A stretch of 64,000 nucleotides of DNA from Nocardia sputorum. Lineage in GTDB: Bacteria; Actinomycetota; Actinomycetes; Mycobacteriales; Mycobacteriaceae. The notes under the pieces were generated by a model that saw only the letters and a list, made by a program, of their open reading frames with translations, did no database searches and had not been told where the DNA came from. The DNA is taken from positions 930,001 through 994,000 of the forward strand of contig NZ_AP026978.1 in assembly GCF_027924405.1 (NCBI RefSeq), given 5' to 3'. The position numbers and the translations under genes are program-made. Below are positions 7,812 through 16,020 of this stretch, in pieces. Every line of letters starts with the position of its first letter. Within the stretch, counting starts at the first letter, position 1.

Positions 7812-8894
7812 TTAGAGCCACTTGTTGCGCCGGAAGGTGAAGAACAGTCCGGTGCAGATGACGATGATGAGCGCCCAGACCATGGGATAACCCCAGACCT
7901 GGTGCAGTTCGGGCATATGGTCGAAGTTCATTCCGTAGATGCCCGCGATCATCGTCGGCACGGCCGCGATCGCCACCCACGCCGAGATCTTGCGCATGTC
8001 GGTGTTCTGCTGCACGCCGATCCGGGCCAGCGCGGCGCTGATCAGCGCGCTGAGCGCCTCGTCGAAGTCGTTGATCCGTTCCGCCACGGCGGCGTGATGC
8101 TCGGCGACGTCGCGCAGATAGCGCCGGACCTCCTTGGGCACCGGCAGATCCGGTTTGTGACTGAGCTGCTCCAGCGGGGCGGCGAGCGGATTCACCGCGC
8201 GCCGCAACTCGACCACCTCGCGCTTGAGCTGGTAGATCGACTCCACGGTGACCTTGCTGCGCGGGGTGAAGATCTCCTCTTCCATCTCGTCGATGTCGTT
8301 CTCGACGGACTGGGCCACGTCGATGTAGGAGTCCACCACCCGGTCGGCGATCGCGTGCAGGACCGCGCCGGGGCCCAAGGCCAGCTGCGCGGGGGCCTCT
8401 TCCAGGGCCTTGCGTACCTCGGCCAGTCCGGAATGCTCACCGTGCCGGACCGCGACCACGAAGTCCGGACCGGTGAACACGATGATCTCGCCGGTCTCCA
8501 CGATCTCGCTCACGCTGTCGATTTCGTGCGGGACGTAGCTGACCGTGCGCAACACCAGCAGCAGCGAATCGTCGTAGCGTTCCAGCTTCGGCCGCTGATG
8601 GCGCTGCAGGGCGTGTTCGGTGGCCAGTTGGTGCAACCCGAACGTCTCGGCGATGTCGGCCATCTGTGTGGCGTCCGGATCGTGCAGGCCTACCCAGACG
8701 AATCCGGTGTCCTCCTCGCGGGCCCGGGCGAGTGCCGCCTGGTGGGTGAACCGGCCCGGCAGGCGTTCGCCGTCCACGTACACCGCGCAGTCGACGATCG
8801 CCTGCGCCGTGGGCACCGGGATGAATCGCTGCTCGGGCTGCGCTGGTGATCGGCCGGATCCACGAAGTGAGGAAAGCGGAGAAAAGGACGGCAC
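7812..8894 (-). CDS. corA: CorA-family magnesium/cobalt transporter
   Basis: A 360-residue divalent cation channel. The N-terminal alpha/beta cytosolic domain and long stalk helices (VENDIDEMEEEIF, SKVTVESIYQLKREVVELRRAV) lead into the two C-terminal helices. The first ends with the selectivity motif YGMN inside MIAGIYGMNFDHMP, and the protein ends on the basic tail FTFRRNKWL. The open frame runs far upstream antisense to the next gene; GTG at 8894 gives a normal CorA length, although no clear ribosome site precedes it. The gene diverges from the PHP gene, with an 84-base shared promoter region. Confidence 0.93.
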   Translation of the reverse strand: MPSFSPLSSLRGSGRSPAQPEQRFIPVPTAQAIVDCAVYVDGERLPGRFTHQAALARAREEDTGFVWVGLHDPDATQMADIAETFGLHQLATEHALQRHQRPKLERYDDSLLLVLRTVSYVPHEIDSVSEIVETGEIIVFTGPDFVVAVRHGEHSGLAEVRKALEEAPAQLALGPGAVLHAIADRVVDSYIDVAQSVENDIDEMEEEIFTPRSKVTVESIYQLKREVVELRRAVNPLAAPLEQLSHKPDLPVPKEVRRYLRDVAEHHAAVAERINDFDEALSALISAALARIGVQQNTDMRKISAWVAIAAVPTMIAGIYGMNFDHMPELHQVWGYPMVWALIIVICTGLFFTFRRNKWL

Positions 8895-8978
8895 GGTGAC
8901 GATGCTACGTCGCCGCAGGCCGGCGGATGGTCGCCTGCGCGTGCGGGACGATGCGGCCGCACTGTAAGACTTGAAGGC

Positions 8979-9833
8979 GTGCGCATCGACCTGCATACCC
9001 ACTCGACCGCGTCCGACGGCACCGACACACCGGCCGAACTCGTGCGGAACGCGGCCGCGGCGGGCCTGGACGTCGTCGCGATCACCGATCACGACACCAC
9101 GGCAGGATGGGCGGAAGCGGTCGACGCGCTCCCGAAGGGGATGACGCTGGTCCGCGGCATGGAGATGTCGTGTGTGGGTCTGGGCGAGGATGGCTGGCCG
9201 GTGCCCGTGCATTTGCTGGCGTACCTGTTCGACCCGGCCCATCGCGGGTTCGCCGAGGAACGCGAGCGGCTGCGCGCCGAACGGGTGGACCGGCTGCGCG
9301 CGATGGCCGAGCGGATGGCCGCCGACGGACTGCCGATCGACCCGGATGCGGTGCTGGCCTCGGCCGGCCCGTCGGCGGGACGCCCGCATCTGGCTCGCGC
9401 GCTGGTCGCCGCCGGTGTGGTGCCGAGCGTGGACGCGGCGTTCGACGAATTGCTCGCCCCGCACGGCCGCTACTACGCCGAGAAGGCCGACACTCCGCTG
9501 CGTCGTGCGGTGCAGATGATCGCCACGGCCGGTGGGGTCAGCGTCCTGGCGCACACCAGGGCCCGCAAGCGGGGCAGGTTGCTCGCCGTCGACGACATCC
9601 GGGAGCTGGCCGTCCTCGGGCTCGGCGGCTTGGAGATCGACCACCCCGACCATTCCGCGGCCGACCGCGCGCTGCTCACCGATCTCGCCGCCGAACTCGG
9701 CCTGCTCACCACCGGTTCGTCGGACTACCACGGCGCCAACAAGACCATCCGGCTCGGCGAATTCACCACCGATCCCGCGCAATTCGAGAAGCTGGTGGGC
9801 AAGGCTTCCGGCGTGCCGGTGATCGCCTCGTGA
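8979..9833 (+). CDS. PHP-domain phosphoesterase
   Basis: A 284-residue metal-dependent phosphoesterase of the polymerase and histidinol phosphatase family. Motif I is DLHTHSTASDG at the N-terminus, motif II is AITDHDT, and later metal ligands include VLAHTRAR and TTGSSDYHG. Related YciV/RNase AM-type enzymes hydrolyse 3',5'-bisphosphonucleotides or trim RNA; the substrate here is inferred only from family. The GTG start at 8979 lies just after GAAGG with almost no spacer, so initiation may be weak or leaderless. The stop overlaps the next start (GTGA). Confidence 0.88.
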   Translation: MRIDLHTHSTASDGTDTPAELVRNAAAAGLDVVAITDHDTTAGWAEAVDALPKGMTLVRGMEMSCVGLGEDGWPVPVHLLAYLFDPAHRGFAEERERLRAERVDRLRAMAERMAADGLPIDPDAVLASAGPSAGRPHLARALVAAGVVPSVDAAFDELLAPHGRYYAEKADTPLRRAVQMIATAGGVSVLAHTRARKRGRLLAVDDIRELAVLGLGGLEIDHPDHSAADRALLTDLAAELGLLTTGSSDYHGANKTIRLGEFTTDPAQFEKLVGKASGVPVIAS

Positions 9834-10096
9834 GATTCGTGCGTGGCCTCAGCGGCGTGGTCGCCGGGGGGACCGTGGTGGGCATGCTGATCGTGGTCGG
9901 CGCCGCCGTCCTCGCCGAGCGGCGCGGGTTCCCGGGGCCCGGCGGCGAATCGGTCGCCTGGCATGTGGCGGCCGCGACGGTCGCCCTCGCGGCGCAGATC
10001 TACGCGGATCGGCATCGCGGGATGGCCGCCTCGACCGGATCCATCACGGTTTTCCTGGCTGCTGGATTATTGCTGTGGACCCAATGGTGGAGCTGA
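9830..10096 (+). CDS. Small three-helix membrane protein, translationally coupled to PHP gene
   Basis: An 88-residue hydrophobic protein starting at GTG 9830, which overlaps the PHP stop codon by four bases (GTGA). This arrangement indicates translational coupling. Three hydrophobic segments are visible: LSGVVAGGTVVGMLIVVGAA, SVAWHVAAATVALAAQIYA and ASTGSITVFLAAGLLLWTQ. No catalytic motif is seen. I do not recognise the family; similar small membrane proteins are common in Nocardia-type genomes. The start could also be the second in-frame GTG at 9839, but the coupled site is preferred. Confidence 0.75.
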   Translation: MRFVRGLSGVVAGGTVVGMLIVVGAAVLAERRGFPGPGGESVAWHVAAATVALAAQIYADRHRGMAASTGSITVFLAAGLLLWTQWWS

Positions 10097-10146
10097 CCCT
10101 TTAGTTTGGTTGCGGGCGAATGAATTGTGCCCGAACATTTTTCATT

Positions 10147-11688
10147 GTGACCGGATTCGAGACGGATGTACTGGTAGTCGGCGGTGGTCCCGCCGGTGCC
10201 TGGGCGGCCGTCTCGGCCGCCGCGGCGGGCGCCACCGTCGTGCTCGTCGACAAGGCGCGCTCCGGGGCCAGCGGCCCGACCGCCTACGGCGCGATCTCGC
10301 TGTGGCACCTTCCGCCCGGGCCCGCCCGGGACGAGGCGGTGCGGCGCGGCCACGCGCACGGCGGCGGGCTGGGCGATCCGGACTGGATGCACCGGGTGCT
10401 GGAGGAGACCCACCAGCGGGTCGAGCAATCGGCTCGGTGGGGTTATCGCATCGCCGCTGACCCGGCGGGCCCGGCCCGGCGGCGGATCTATCTCGACGGT
10501 GCCCGCTACCTGCGGCGGATGCGCCGCGCGATGCGGGAAGCCGGGGTGCGCGTCCTCGATCATCATCCGGCGTTGCAGTTGCTCGTCGACCGTGACGGTG
10601 TGGTGGCGGGCGCGACCGGACTACGCCACCACGACGGCTTCCCGCGCTGGAGCGTGCGTGCGGGCGCGGTCGTGGTGGCCACCGGGGGCTGCGCGTTCCT
10701 GTCCGGCGCCGCGGGCACCGACGTGGACACCGGCGACGGTCTACTGCTCGCCGCGGAGGCGGGCGCCGAGCTGTCCGGCATGGAGTTCTCCTGCGCCTAC
10801 AGCCTGATCCCGCCGGGGACGGCGGAGCCGGCCGCGCTCGGGAGTCTCGCCTTGCGGTTCGCCCCGCTCTACGACGAATCCGGCGCCGAACTGCCCGGCC
10901 ACCGCTCGGCGGCACTCGCGGCCATCGCCGATGGTCAGCGGATCTTCGCCGCCTTGGACCACGTGCCGGTCGCCCTCCGCTCCCGGTCGGCGCGTCATGG
11001 CCTTGGCGGCCGTGCCGAGCGCGTGCCGCTGCGCGCCGTACTGGAGGGCACCGTGCGCGGTACCGGGGGCCTGCGCGTCACCGGGCCGGATTGCGCCACG
11101 ACCGTCCCCGGCCTGTTCGCCGCGGGCGACGTCGTCAGCCGCGAGGCGATCAGCGGCGCGGTGAGCGGATCAGGCGGGCTGGGCGGAGCGTGGGCGATCG
11201 CGTCCGGCGTCTGGGCGGGCACGGGCGCGGCGAAGTTCGCCCGCACGGTGGATCGGCGGGCTCCGGTGCGCGAGGTCCCGGGGGCCGGGCTCAACGCCGT
11301 GGCGCGGATCGATCCGCGGGCGGTAGTCGGTCTCGTCCAAGAGCACACCTTGCCGTTGCGGCGCAGCTACTGGCGCAGCGCGGGCAGCCTGCGCGACAGC
11401 ATCGGCGAGCTCGACGGGATGTGGCCCGGCGCGGAATTCGACCTCGGCGGCAGCGGTGCCGACCTGCTGCGCGCTCGGCAGGCCGCGGCGCTGCTCGCGG
11501 TCGCGCGCTGGACGAAATACAGTGCGTTGTTGCGTGCGGAGAGTCGCGGCATGCACCGCCGGACCGATCACCCCGGCGCGTCCGACACCTGGCGGATGCG
11601 GCTGATGACAGGTGGCATGCGTAGCGTGTGGGTGCGGCCGGACGCGCCGCACGCGATGCCGGAGCAGGCCCGCGATATCGTCGCGTGA
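10147..11688 (+). CDS. FAD-dependent oxidoreductase (fumarate reductase/succinate dehydrogenase flavoprotein family)
   Basis: A 513-residue flavoprotein. The N-terminal dinucleotide fold is ETDVLVVGGGPAGAWAAVSAA. The FAD-contact segment DKARSGASGPTAYGAISLWH follows, and the C-terminal GLFAAGDVVSREAISGAVSGSGGLGGAWAIASG block is typical of the FAD-binding-2 family. A helical C-terminal domain rich in Arg resembles the last domain of L-aspartate oxidase and fumarate reductases. The substrate is unknown; no iron-sulfur or membrane subunit gene is adjacent. I start at GTG 10147, which puts the usual 5-7 residues before the first beta strand. ATG 10120 would add nine residues. Confidence 0.82.
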   Translation: MTGFETDVLVVGGGPAGAWAAVSAAAAGATVVLVDKARSGASGPTAYGAISLWHLPPGPARDEAVRRGHAHGGGLGDPDWMHRVLEETHQRVEQSARWGYRIAADPAGPARRRIYLDGARYLRRMRRAMREAGVRVLDHHPALQLLVDRDGVVAGATGLRHHDGFPRWSVRAGAVVVATGGCAFLSGAAGTDVDTGDGLLLAAEAGAELSGMEFSCAYSLIPPGTAEPAALGSLALRFAPLYDESGAELPGHRSAALAAIADGQRIFAALDHVPVALRSRSARHGLGGRAERVPLRAVLEGTVRGTGGLRVTGPDCATTVPGLFAAGDVVSREAISGAVSGSGGLGGAWAIASGVWAGTGAAKFARTVDRRAPVREVPGAGLNAVARIDPRAVVGLVQEHTLPLRRSYWRSAGSLRDSIGELDGMWPGAEFDLGGSGADLLRARQAAALLAVARWTKYSALLRAESRGMHRRTDHPGASDTWRMRLMTGGMRSVWVRPDAPHAMPEQARDIVA

Positions 11689-11804
11689 CCCGCGGCCACG
11701 GCGTCTTGCTCGAGCCCTCCGGCCGCCGTGACGGACTCACACCGGCGCAGCCCCCGGCAGTGCGATCACTCACCGGGCCGAGCTCGTGAACGGGGAGTTT
11801 CCGC

Positions 11805-11818
11805 TTACCTGAAGGTAA
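11805..11818. promoter_or_regulatory. Palindrome TTACC-TGAA-GGTAA
   Basis: A perfect five-base inverted repeat around a four-base centre. The same pattern occurs at 12154-12167 before malic enzyme and, as TTACT-N4-AGTAA, at 24563-24576 before the fadD15-like gene. The size fits a dimeric TetR- or GntR-type repressor; the cognate regulator is not identified. Confidence 0.45.
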
Positions 11819-12153
11819 TTCCCGGCCCATACCGTTGGGTGATGGAGCGCGACACGGCCCAGGGGGTTACCGGTTTGGCAACTGGCCTACCGGACTGGCA
11901 GAATGTGTCGGATTCCTTACCTCCGCCACCGCCGGGTGAGGGAATCACGGAGGTCTCCGCCTCGCCGACGTACCGTCGCGACCCGCGAGATCGCACCGCA
12001 TGTTCTGTCCGGGCCCACCCGTCCGGTTCTGTTTCGCGGATCAGTGCCGCGCCCGCCCTCGAGATACCGGCAAGTCGTGTTCGCTCGCTCGCAGCCGCCT
12101 CGAAACATACCGGTCAGCGTGCCCGATGAGCCCAGTGAAACGACTTATACCCA

Positions 12154-12167
12154 TTACCCAGTGGTAA
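12154..12167. promoter_or_regulatory. Palindrome TTACC-CAGT-GGTAA at the malic enzyme promoter
   Basis: A perfect five-base inverted repeat 41 bases before the GTG of malic enzyme. The preceding TATACC (12146-12151) is a plausible -10 element, which would place the palindrome over the transcription start, as expected for a repressor operator. It matches the site at 11805-11818. Confidence 0.5.
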
Positions 12168-12207
12168 CCGTCCCCCGGTTTAGCCCGACCCGAGCAGGAG
12201 TGAAATC

Positions 12208-13404
12208 GTGTCACCTGTGACTGACGCACCGAATTCCACCGCAAGCCTGTCCGAAATCACAAACGACGAAATCTTCGCGGGACATCTCGGCGGCAAGCTC
12301 TCGGTCGAACTCAGTGCGCCGCTGGAGACCCAGCGTGACCTCTCGATCGCCTACACCCCGGGCGTAGCCCAGGTCAGCCGCGCGATCGCCGAGGACGCGG
12401 CGCTGGCCAAGCGCTACACCTGGACCGATCGGCTCGTGGTCGTGGTCAGTGACGGCACCGCCGTGCTCGGCCTCGGTGACATCGGCCCGCGTGCCTCGCT
12501 GCCGGTGATGGAGGGCAAGGCGGCGCTGTTCAAGAAGTTCGCCGGGCTGGATTCGATCCCGATCGTGTTGGACACCAAAGATGTCGACGCGATCGTCGAG
12601 ACGCTGATCCGCCTGCGGCCGAGCTTCGGCGCGGTGAACCTGGAGGACATCTCCGCGCCGCGCTGCTTCGAGATCGAGAAGCGCGTCATCGAGGCGCTCG
12701 ACTGCCCGGTGATGCACGACGACCAGCACGGCACCGCCATCGTGGTGCTCGCGGCGCTCAACGGCGCGGCCAAGGTGCAGGGCCGTGGCATCGAGGGCCT
12801 GAAGGTCGTGGTGTCCGGCGCGGGCGCCGCCGGTGTGGCGTGCACCAACATCCTGCTCGCCGCCGGTGTCCGCGATGTGACCGTGCTCGACTCGAAGGGC
12901 ATCGTCAACTCCGAGCGCGGCGACCTCAACGAGGTGAAGGCCGAGCTGGCCACCCGCACCAACCCGCGCGGCCTCACCGGCGGCGCGGCCGAGGCGCTGG
13001 CCGGCGCCGACGTGTTCCTCGGTTTGTCCGCCGGCCTGATCGCCGAGGAGCTCATCGCGTCGATGGCGCCGGAGTCGATCGTGTTCGCCATGTCCAACCC
13101 GGACCCGGAGATCCACCCGGAGGTCGCGCGCAAGTACGCGGCGATCGTAGCCACCGGCCGCAGCGATTTCCCGAACCAGATCAACAACGTGCTGGCGTTC
13201 CCCGGCGTCTTCAAGGGCGCCCTGGACGCGGGCGCCCGGCGGATCACCGAGGGCATGAAGATCGCCGCCGCCGACGCCATCCTCAGCGTCGTCGCCGACG
13301 AGCTCGGTCCGGACAAGATCGTCCCCAGCCCGCTGGACCCACGGGTCGCACCGGCCGTCGCCGAAGCGGTCGCGGCCGCCGCCCGCGCCGAGGGCGTCGC
13401 GTAA
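12208..13404 (+). CDS. NAD(P)-dependent malic enzyme
   Basis: A 398-residue short-form bacterial malic enzyme that oxidatively decarboxylates malate to pyruvate, producing reduced nicotinamide cofactor. The N-terminal malic domain has LSIAYTPGVAQVSRAIAED, VVVVSDGTAVLGLGDIG, VMEGKAALFKKFAG and NLEDISAPRCFEIE; the pair CPVMHDDQHGTAIV contributes metal ligands. The Rossmann fold has VVSGAGAAGVA near residue 195. The start is GTG 12208 with AGGAG seven bases upstream. A perfect hairpin terminator follows. The upstream palindromes, shared with a lipid-activating gene, suggest coupling of reducing-power supply to lipid metabolism; this is inference. Confidence 0.93.
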   Translation: MSPVTDAPNSTASLSEITNDEIFAGHLGGKLSVELSAPLETQRDLSIAYTPGVAQVSRAIAEDAALAKRYTWTDRLVVVVSDGTAVLGLGDIGPRASLPVMEGKAALFKKFAGLDSIPIVLDTKDVDAIVETLIRLRPSFGAVNLEDISAPRCFEIEKRVIEALDCPVMHDDQHGTAIVVLAALNGAAKVQGRGIEGLKVVVSGAGAAGVACTNILLAAGVRDVTVLDSKGIVNSERGDLNEVKAELATRTNPRGLTGGAAEALAGADVFLGLSAGLIAEELIASMAPESIVFAMSNPDPEIHPEVARKYAAIVATGRSDFPNQINNVLAFPGVFKGALDAGARRITEGMKIAAADAILSVVADELGPDKIVPSPLDPRVAPAVAEAVAAAARAEGVA

Positions 13405-13425
13405 CGCCGGTTCTCCGCATCGACA

Positions 13426-13456
13426 GGGCGCTCCGTTCACTGGGAACGGGGCGCCC
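13426..13456. terminator. Hairpin terminator between convergent malic enzyme and ABC permease genes
   Basis: A 13-base stem (13426-13438 with 13444-13456, one G-T wobble) encloses a five-base loop. It has no long U-tract, as is usual in high-GC actinobacteria, and sits between two convergent genes, so it may serve both directions. Confidence 0.75.
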
Positions 13457-13474
13457 TTGTCGTGGAAGCGGAGT

Positions 13475-14191
13475 TCAGTTGGTGGCCTGCAACTCGGCGG
13501 TGGGCGTACCCAGGGTGCGAGGCGAACGGCGCAACCGGCCCGTGCCCGGCGCACTGGCCCACACCGCGAAGGCCAGCAGCCCGTCCAGCAGCATTGCCAG
13601 CAGTGCTACCAGCAGCGCGCCCACCAGCACCCGGTCATAGCGGTAGAGGCTGATGCCGTCGAAGATGTAGCGGCCCAGACCGCCGAGGTTGACGTAGGCC
13701 GCGATCGTCGCGGTGGCCACCACCTGGAGGGTCGCGCCGCGCAGTCCGGTGAGCAGGATGGGTAGTGCGTTGGGCACCTCCGCTCGGAAGAGGATCTGCC
13801 GCTCGGTCATGCCCATGGCGCGGGAGGCGTCCACGACGTCGGGGGGCACGTTGGCGATTCCGGCGTACGCACCCGCGAGCAGCGGGGGAACGCCGACGGT
13901 GACCAAGGCGAGCAGCGGTGGGATCAGCCCGAGGCCGAGCAGCAGTACCAGGAAGGTCAGCAAGCCGAGGGTCGGCAGGGCGCGCATGGCATTGGCGAAG
14001 CCGACCAGCACCGCCGCCCCGCGCCGGGTGTGGCCGATGACCAAACCCAGCGGTATCGCGATCACCGCCGAGACGGCCACGGTCAGAAAGCTGTACCAGA
14101 GGTGCTGGCCGATGCGGGTCCCGATGCCGGACGGTCCGCTCCAGTTGCTGCCATCGGTGAAGTAGTGCCAGGCGTCGAGGAACAGGTTCAC
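13475..14191 (-). CDS. Osmoprotectant (glycine betaine/choline-type) ABC transporter permease, second subunit
   Basis: A 238-residue inner-membrane permease of the OpuB/ProW type. It has five to six hydrophobic helices and the binding-protein-dependent permease EAA-like loop (VPPDVVDASRAMGMTERQILFRAEVPNALP), which docks on the ATPase. GTG 14191 overlaps the stop of the preceding permease gene by four bases (GTGA), showing translational coupling. It is the last gene of the operon 17010-13475 and ends before a hairpin terminator. Substrates for the family are betaine, choline, carnitine or proline betaine. Confidence 0.9.
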   Translation of the reverse strand: MNLFLDAWHYFTDGSNWSGPSGIGTRIGQHLWYSFLTVAVSAVIAIPLGLVIGHTRRGAAVLVGFANAMRALPTLGLLTFLVLLLGLGLIPPLLALVTVGVPPLLAGAYAGIANVPPDVVDASRAMGMTERQILFRAEVPNALPILLTGLRGATLQVVATATIAAYVNLGGLGRYIFDGISLYRYDRVLVGALLVALLAMLLDGLLAFAVWASAPGTGRLRRSPRTLGTPTAELQATN

Positions 14192-14853
14192 GGTGTGGTG
14201 CCTTTCGCCTTCGCTCGGGCGTCCGCGCGCACCCACGGCGTCGACCAGCGGCCCAGCGCGTACACCGTTCGGTCGGCGATCAGCGCGAGAGCGAGGGTCA
14301 CGAGGATGCCCGCGATGATCTCGTCCGGATAGTCGCGCTGATAGCCCTGGGTGAACAGCTTGCCGAGCCCGCCGACGCCGATCAGCGCGCCCACCGACAC
14401 CATCGCGATATTGGTGACCACCACCACCCGCAGGCTGGACATGAAGACCGGCACGGCCAGCGGCATGTCCACGGTGAGCGTGCGGCGCAACGGGCCGTAG
14501 CCGACCGCGTCGGCCGCGTCGAGCACGGCGGCGGGCACCGAATCGAGCGCCGCCGGAACCGCGATCACCAGCAGCGCCGTGGAATAGACCGTGAGCGCGA
14601 TGATCACATTGAGCGGATCGATGGCGGAGATCCCCACCAGCGGAGGAATGATCACGAACAACGCCAGCGACGGCACGGTGTAGGCCAGGCTCGCGGCGGT
14701 CACCGTGACCCGGCGCAGCCACGACGCCCGCCGCACCAGCGCGCCGACGGGAATCGCGATCACCGCGGCCAGCAGCAGCGGTACCAGCGCGAGGTAGAGA
14801 TGGGTGGCGGTGAGACCCATGATGTCCGGGAAGTTGTCGACGAGATAGCGCAT
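14188..14853 (-). CDS. Osmoprotectant ABC transporter permease, first subunit
   Basis: A 221-residue permease of the OpuB/ProW type. Hydrophobic helices span HLYLALVPLLLAAVIAIPVGA, AYTVPSLALFVIIPPLVGI and later segments. The ATPase-coupling loop is PAAVLDAADAVGYGPLRRTLTVDMPLA, followed by VSVGALIGVGGLGKLFTQG, which is characteristic of this subfamily. It starts six bases after the ATP-binding gene and overlaps the second permease by four bases. Two different permease genes indicate a heterodimeric membrane channel. Confidence 0.9.
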   Translation of the reverse strand: MRYLVDNFPDIMGLTATHLYLALVPLLLAAVIAIPVGALVRRASWLRRVTVTAASLAYTVPSLALFVIIPPLVGISAIDPLNVIIALTVYSTALLVIAVPAALDSVPAAVLDAADAVGYGPLRRTLTVDMPLAVPVFMSSLRVVVVTNIAMVSVGALIGVGGLGKLFTQGYQRDYPDEIIAGILVTLALALIADRTVYALGRWSTPWVRADARAKAKGTTP

Positions 14854-14859
14854 AGCCGC

Positions 14860-16008
14860 TCAGCGCACCTGCTCTTCGAAGAAGTGGCGGTTGCGTTCGG
14901 CGTCTTCCCGCGTGCGCTGCCCGGCCAGCTGCTCGAGCACGTCGGTGGCCAGCACGCCGCCGCGCACGGCGCCGGAGTCGTCGACGGCCACGCCGACTCC
15001 GGCGGGCGAGGAGATCGCGGCGTCGAGCGCCTGGCGCAGGTCACCGGCCGGGGTGAACAGGGAGCCGCCCGCCGACATGCTGTCGGCCAGCGCGCGGCCC
15101 GCGCGGACGCCTTCGACTCCGGTGACGTCCATCCAGCCGACCGGCTTGTTCGCCGCGTCCACCACGAGCACCCACTCGCCCGCGTCCAGCCGCAGCCCCT
15201 TGACTTCTTCCGCCACGGCCGTCCGGATCCGGTGCAGCGGAACGTCGTTCGCGGGCCGGAAGGACAACCCGCGGTAACCGCGGTCCCGGCCGACGAAGTC
15301 GGCGACGAAATCGGTGGCGGGCTGCGCGAGCACGCGCTGCGGCGGGTCGTACTGCTGGAGCACCCCGCCGCGGCCGAACACCGCCACCCGGTCGCCGAGC
15401 GTGATCGCCTCGTCGATGTCGTGCGTCACGAACACGATGGTCTTGTGCAATTCCGCTTGCAGTCTTTGCATTTCGACCTGCAACTCGGCGCGCACCACCG
15501 GGTCGACGGCGCTGAACGGTTCGTCCATCAGCAGGATCGGCGGGTCCGCGGCCAGCGCGCGGGCGACACCGACGCGTTGCTGCTGGCCACCCGACAGCTG
15601 TGCCGGGTACCGCCGGGCCAGCGAGCGATCGAGGCCGACCCGGTCGAGCACCTCGAGCGCCGCGGCGCGGGCGGCGCGGCGCGAGTCACCGCGCAGCACC
15701 GGAACGGTCGCGACATTGTCGAGCACCGTCCGGTGCGGCAGCAGCCCGCCGCTCTGGATGACGTACCCGATCCCGAGGCGTAGCCGGACCGGATCGACGG
15801 CCGAGACGTCCTGGCCGCCAACGGTGATCGTCCCCGAACTCGGCACGATCATGCGGTTGATCATCCGCATCGACGTCGTCTTCCCGCAGCCGGAAGGACC
15901 GACGAACACGGTGAACGACCCGGATTCGATCCGCAGATCGAGATCGGTGACGGCATGGGTGCCGTCCGGATAGGTCTTGCTGATACCGGAGAATTCGATA
16001 TCGGACAA
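14860..16008 (-). CDS. Osmoprotectant ABC transporter ATP-binding protein with CBS domains
   Basis: A 382-residue ATPase of the OpuA/ProV class. Walker A GPSGCGKTT is at 37-45, the signature LSGGQQQR starts at 138, Walker B ILLMDEP is at 158-164 and the switch His lies in VFVTHDIDEA. The C-terminal part from about 255 contains paired CBS modules (GWVLVV-like strands, SPAGVGVAVDDSGAVRGGVL), which in this class sense ionic strength or cyclic nucleotides. It sits between the substrate-binding lipoprotein gene (12 bases upstream) and the two permeases, giving a complete four-gene uptake system for osmolytes. Confidence 0.93.
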   Translation of the reverse strand: MSDIEFSGISKTYPDGTHAVTDLDLRIESGSFTVFVGPSGCGKTTSMRMINRMIVPSSGTITVGGQDVSAVDPVRLRLGIGYVIQSGGLLPHRTVLDNVATVPVLRGDSRRAARAAALEVLDRVGLDRSLARRYPAQLSGGQQQRVGVARALAADPPILLMDEPFSAVDPVVRAELQVEMQRLQAELHKTIVFVTHDIDEAITLGDRVAVFGRGGVLQQYDPPQRVLAQPATDFVADFVGRDRGYRGLSFRPANDVPLHRIRTAVAEEVKGLRLDAGEWVLVVDAANKPVGWMDVTGVEGVRAGRALADSMSAGGSLFTPAGDLRQALDAAISSPAGVGVAVDDSGAVRGGVLATDVLEQLAGQRTREDAERNRHFFEEQVR

Positions 16009-16020
16009 CGAATCTCTCCT

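Larger units (their letters stand above)
11689..12207. other. Intergenic region upstream of malic enzyme with two TTACC-N4-GGTAA palindromes
   Basis: No convincing gene lies in these 519 bases; the open frames in it lack ribosome sites and family motifs. It contains two 14-base palindromes of one pattern (11805-11818 and 12154-12167), the second just upstream of the malic enzyme start. An AT-richer stretch (CTTATACCCATT, about 12144-12155) next to the second site could be the promoter. The unusual length and the duplicated site suggest a long regulatory leader. Confidence 0.6.

Noticed and set aside
8895..9782. Upstream extension of corA
   Set aside because: The extra frame is antisense to the PHP gene and not CorA-like; the family length is met from GTG 8894.
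11728..12129. A 133-codon frame in the malic enzyme upstream region
   Set aside because: No ribosome site, no recognisable protein motifs and irregular codon use; the region is better explained as regulatory.
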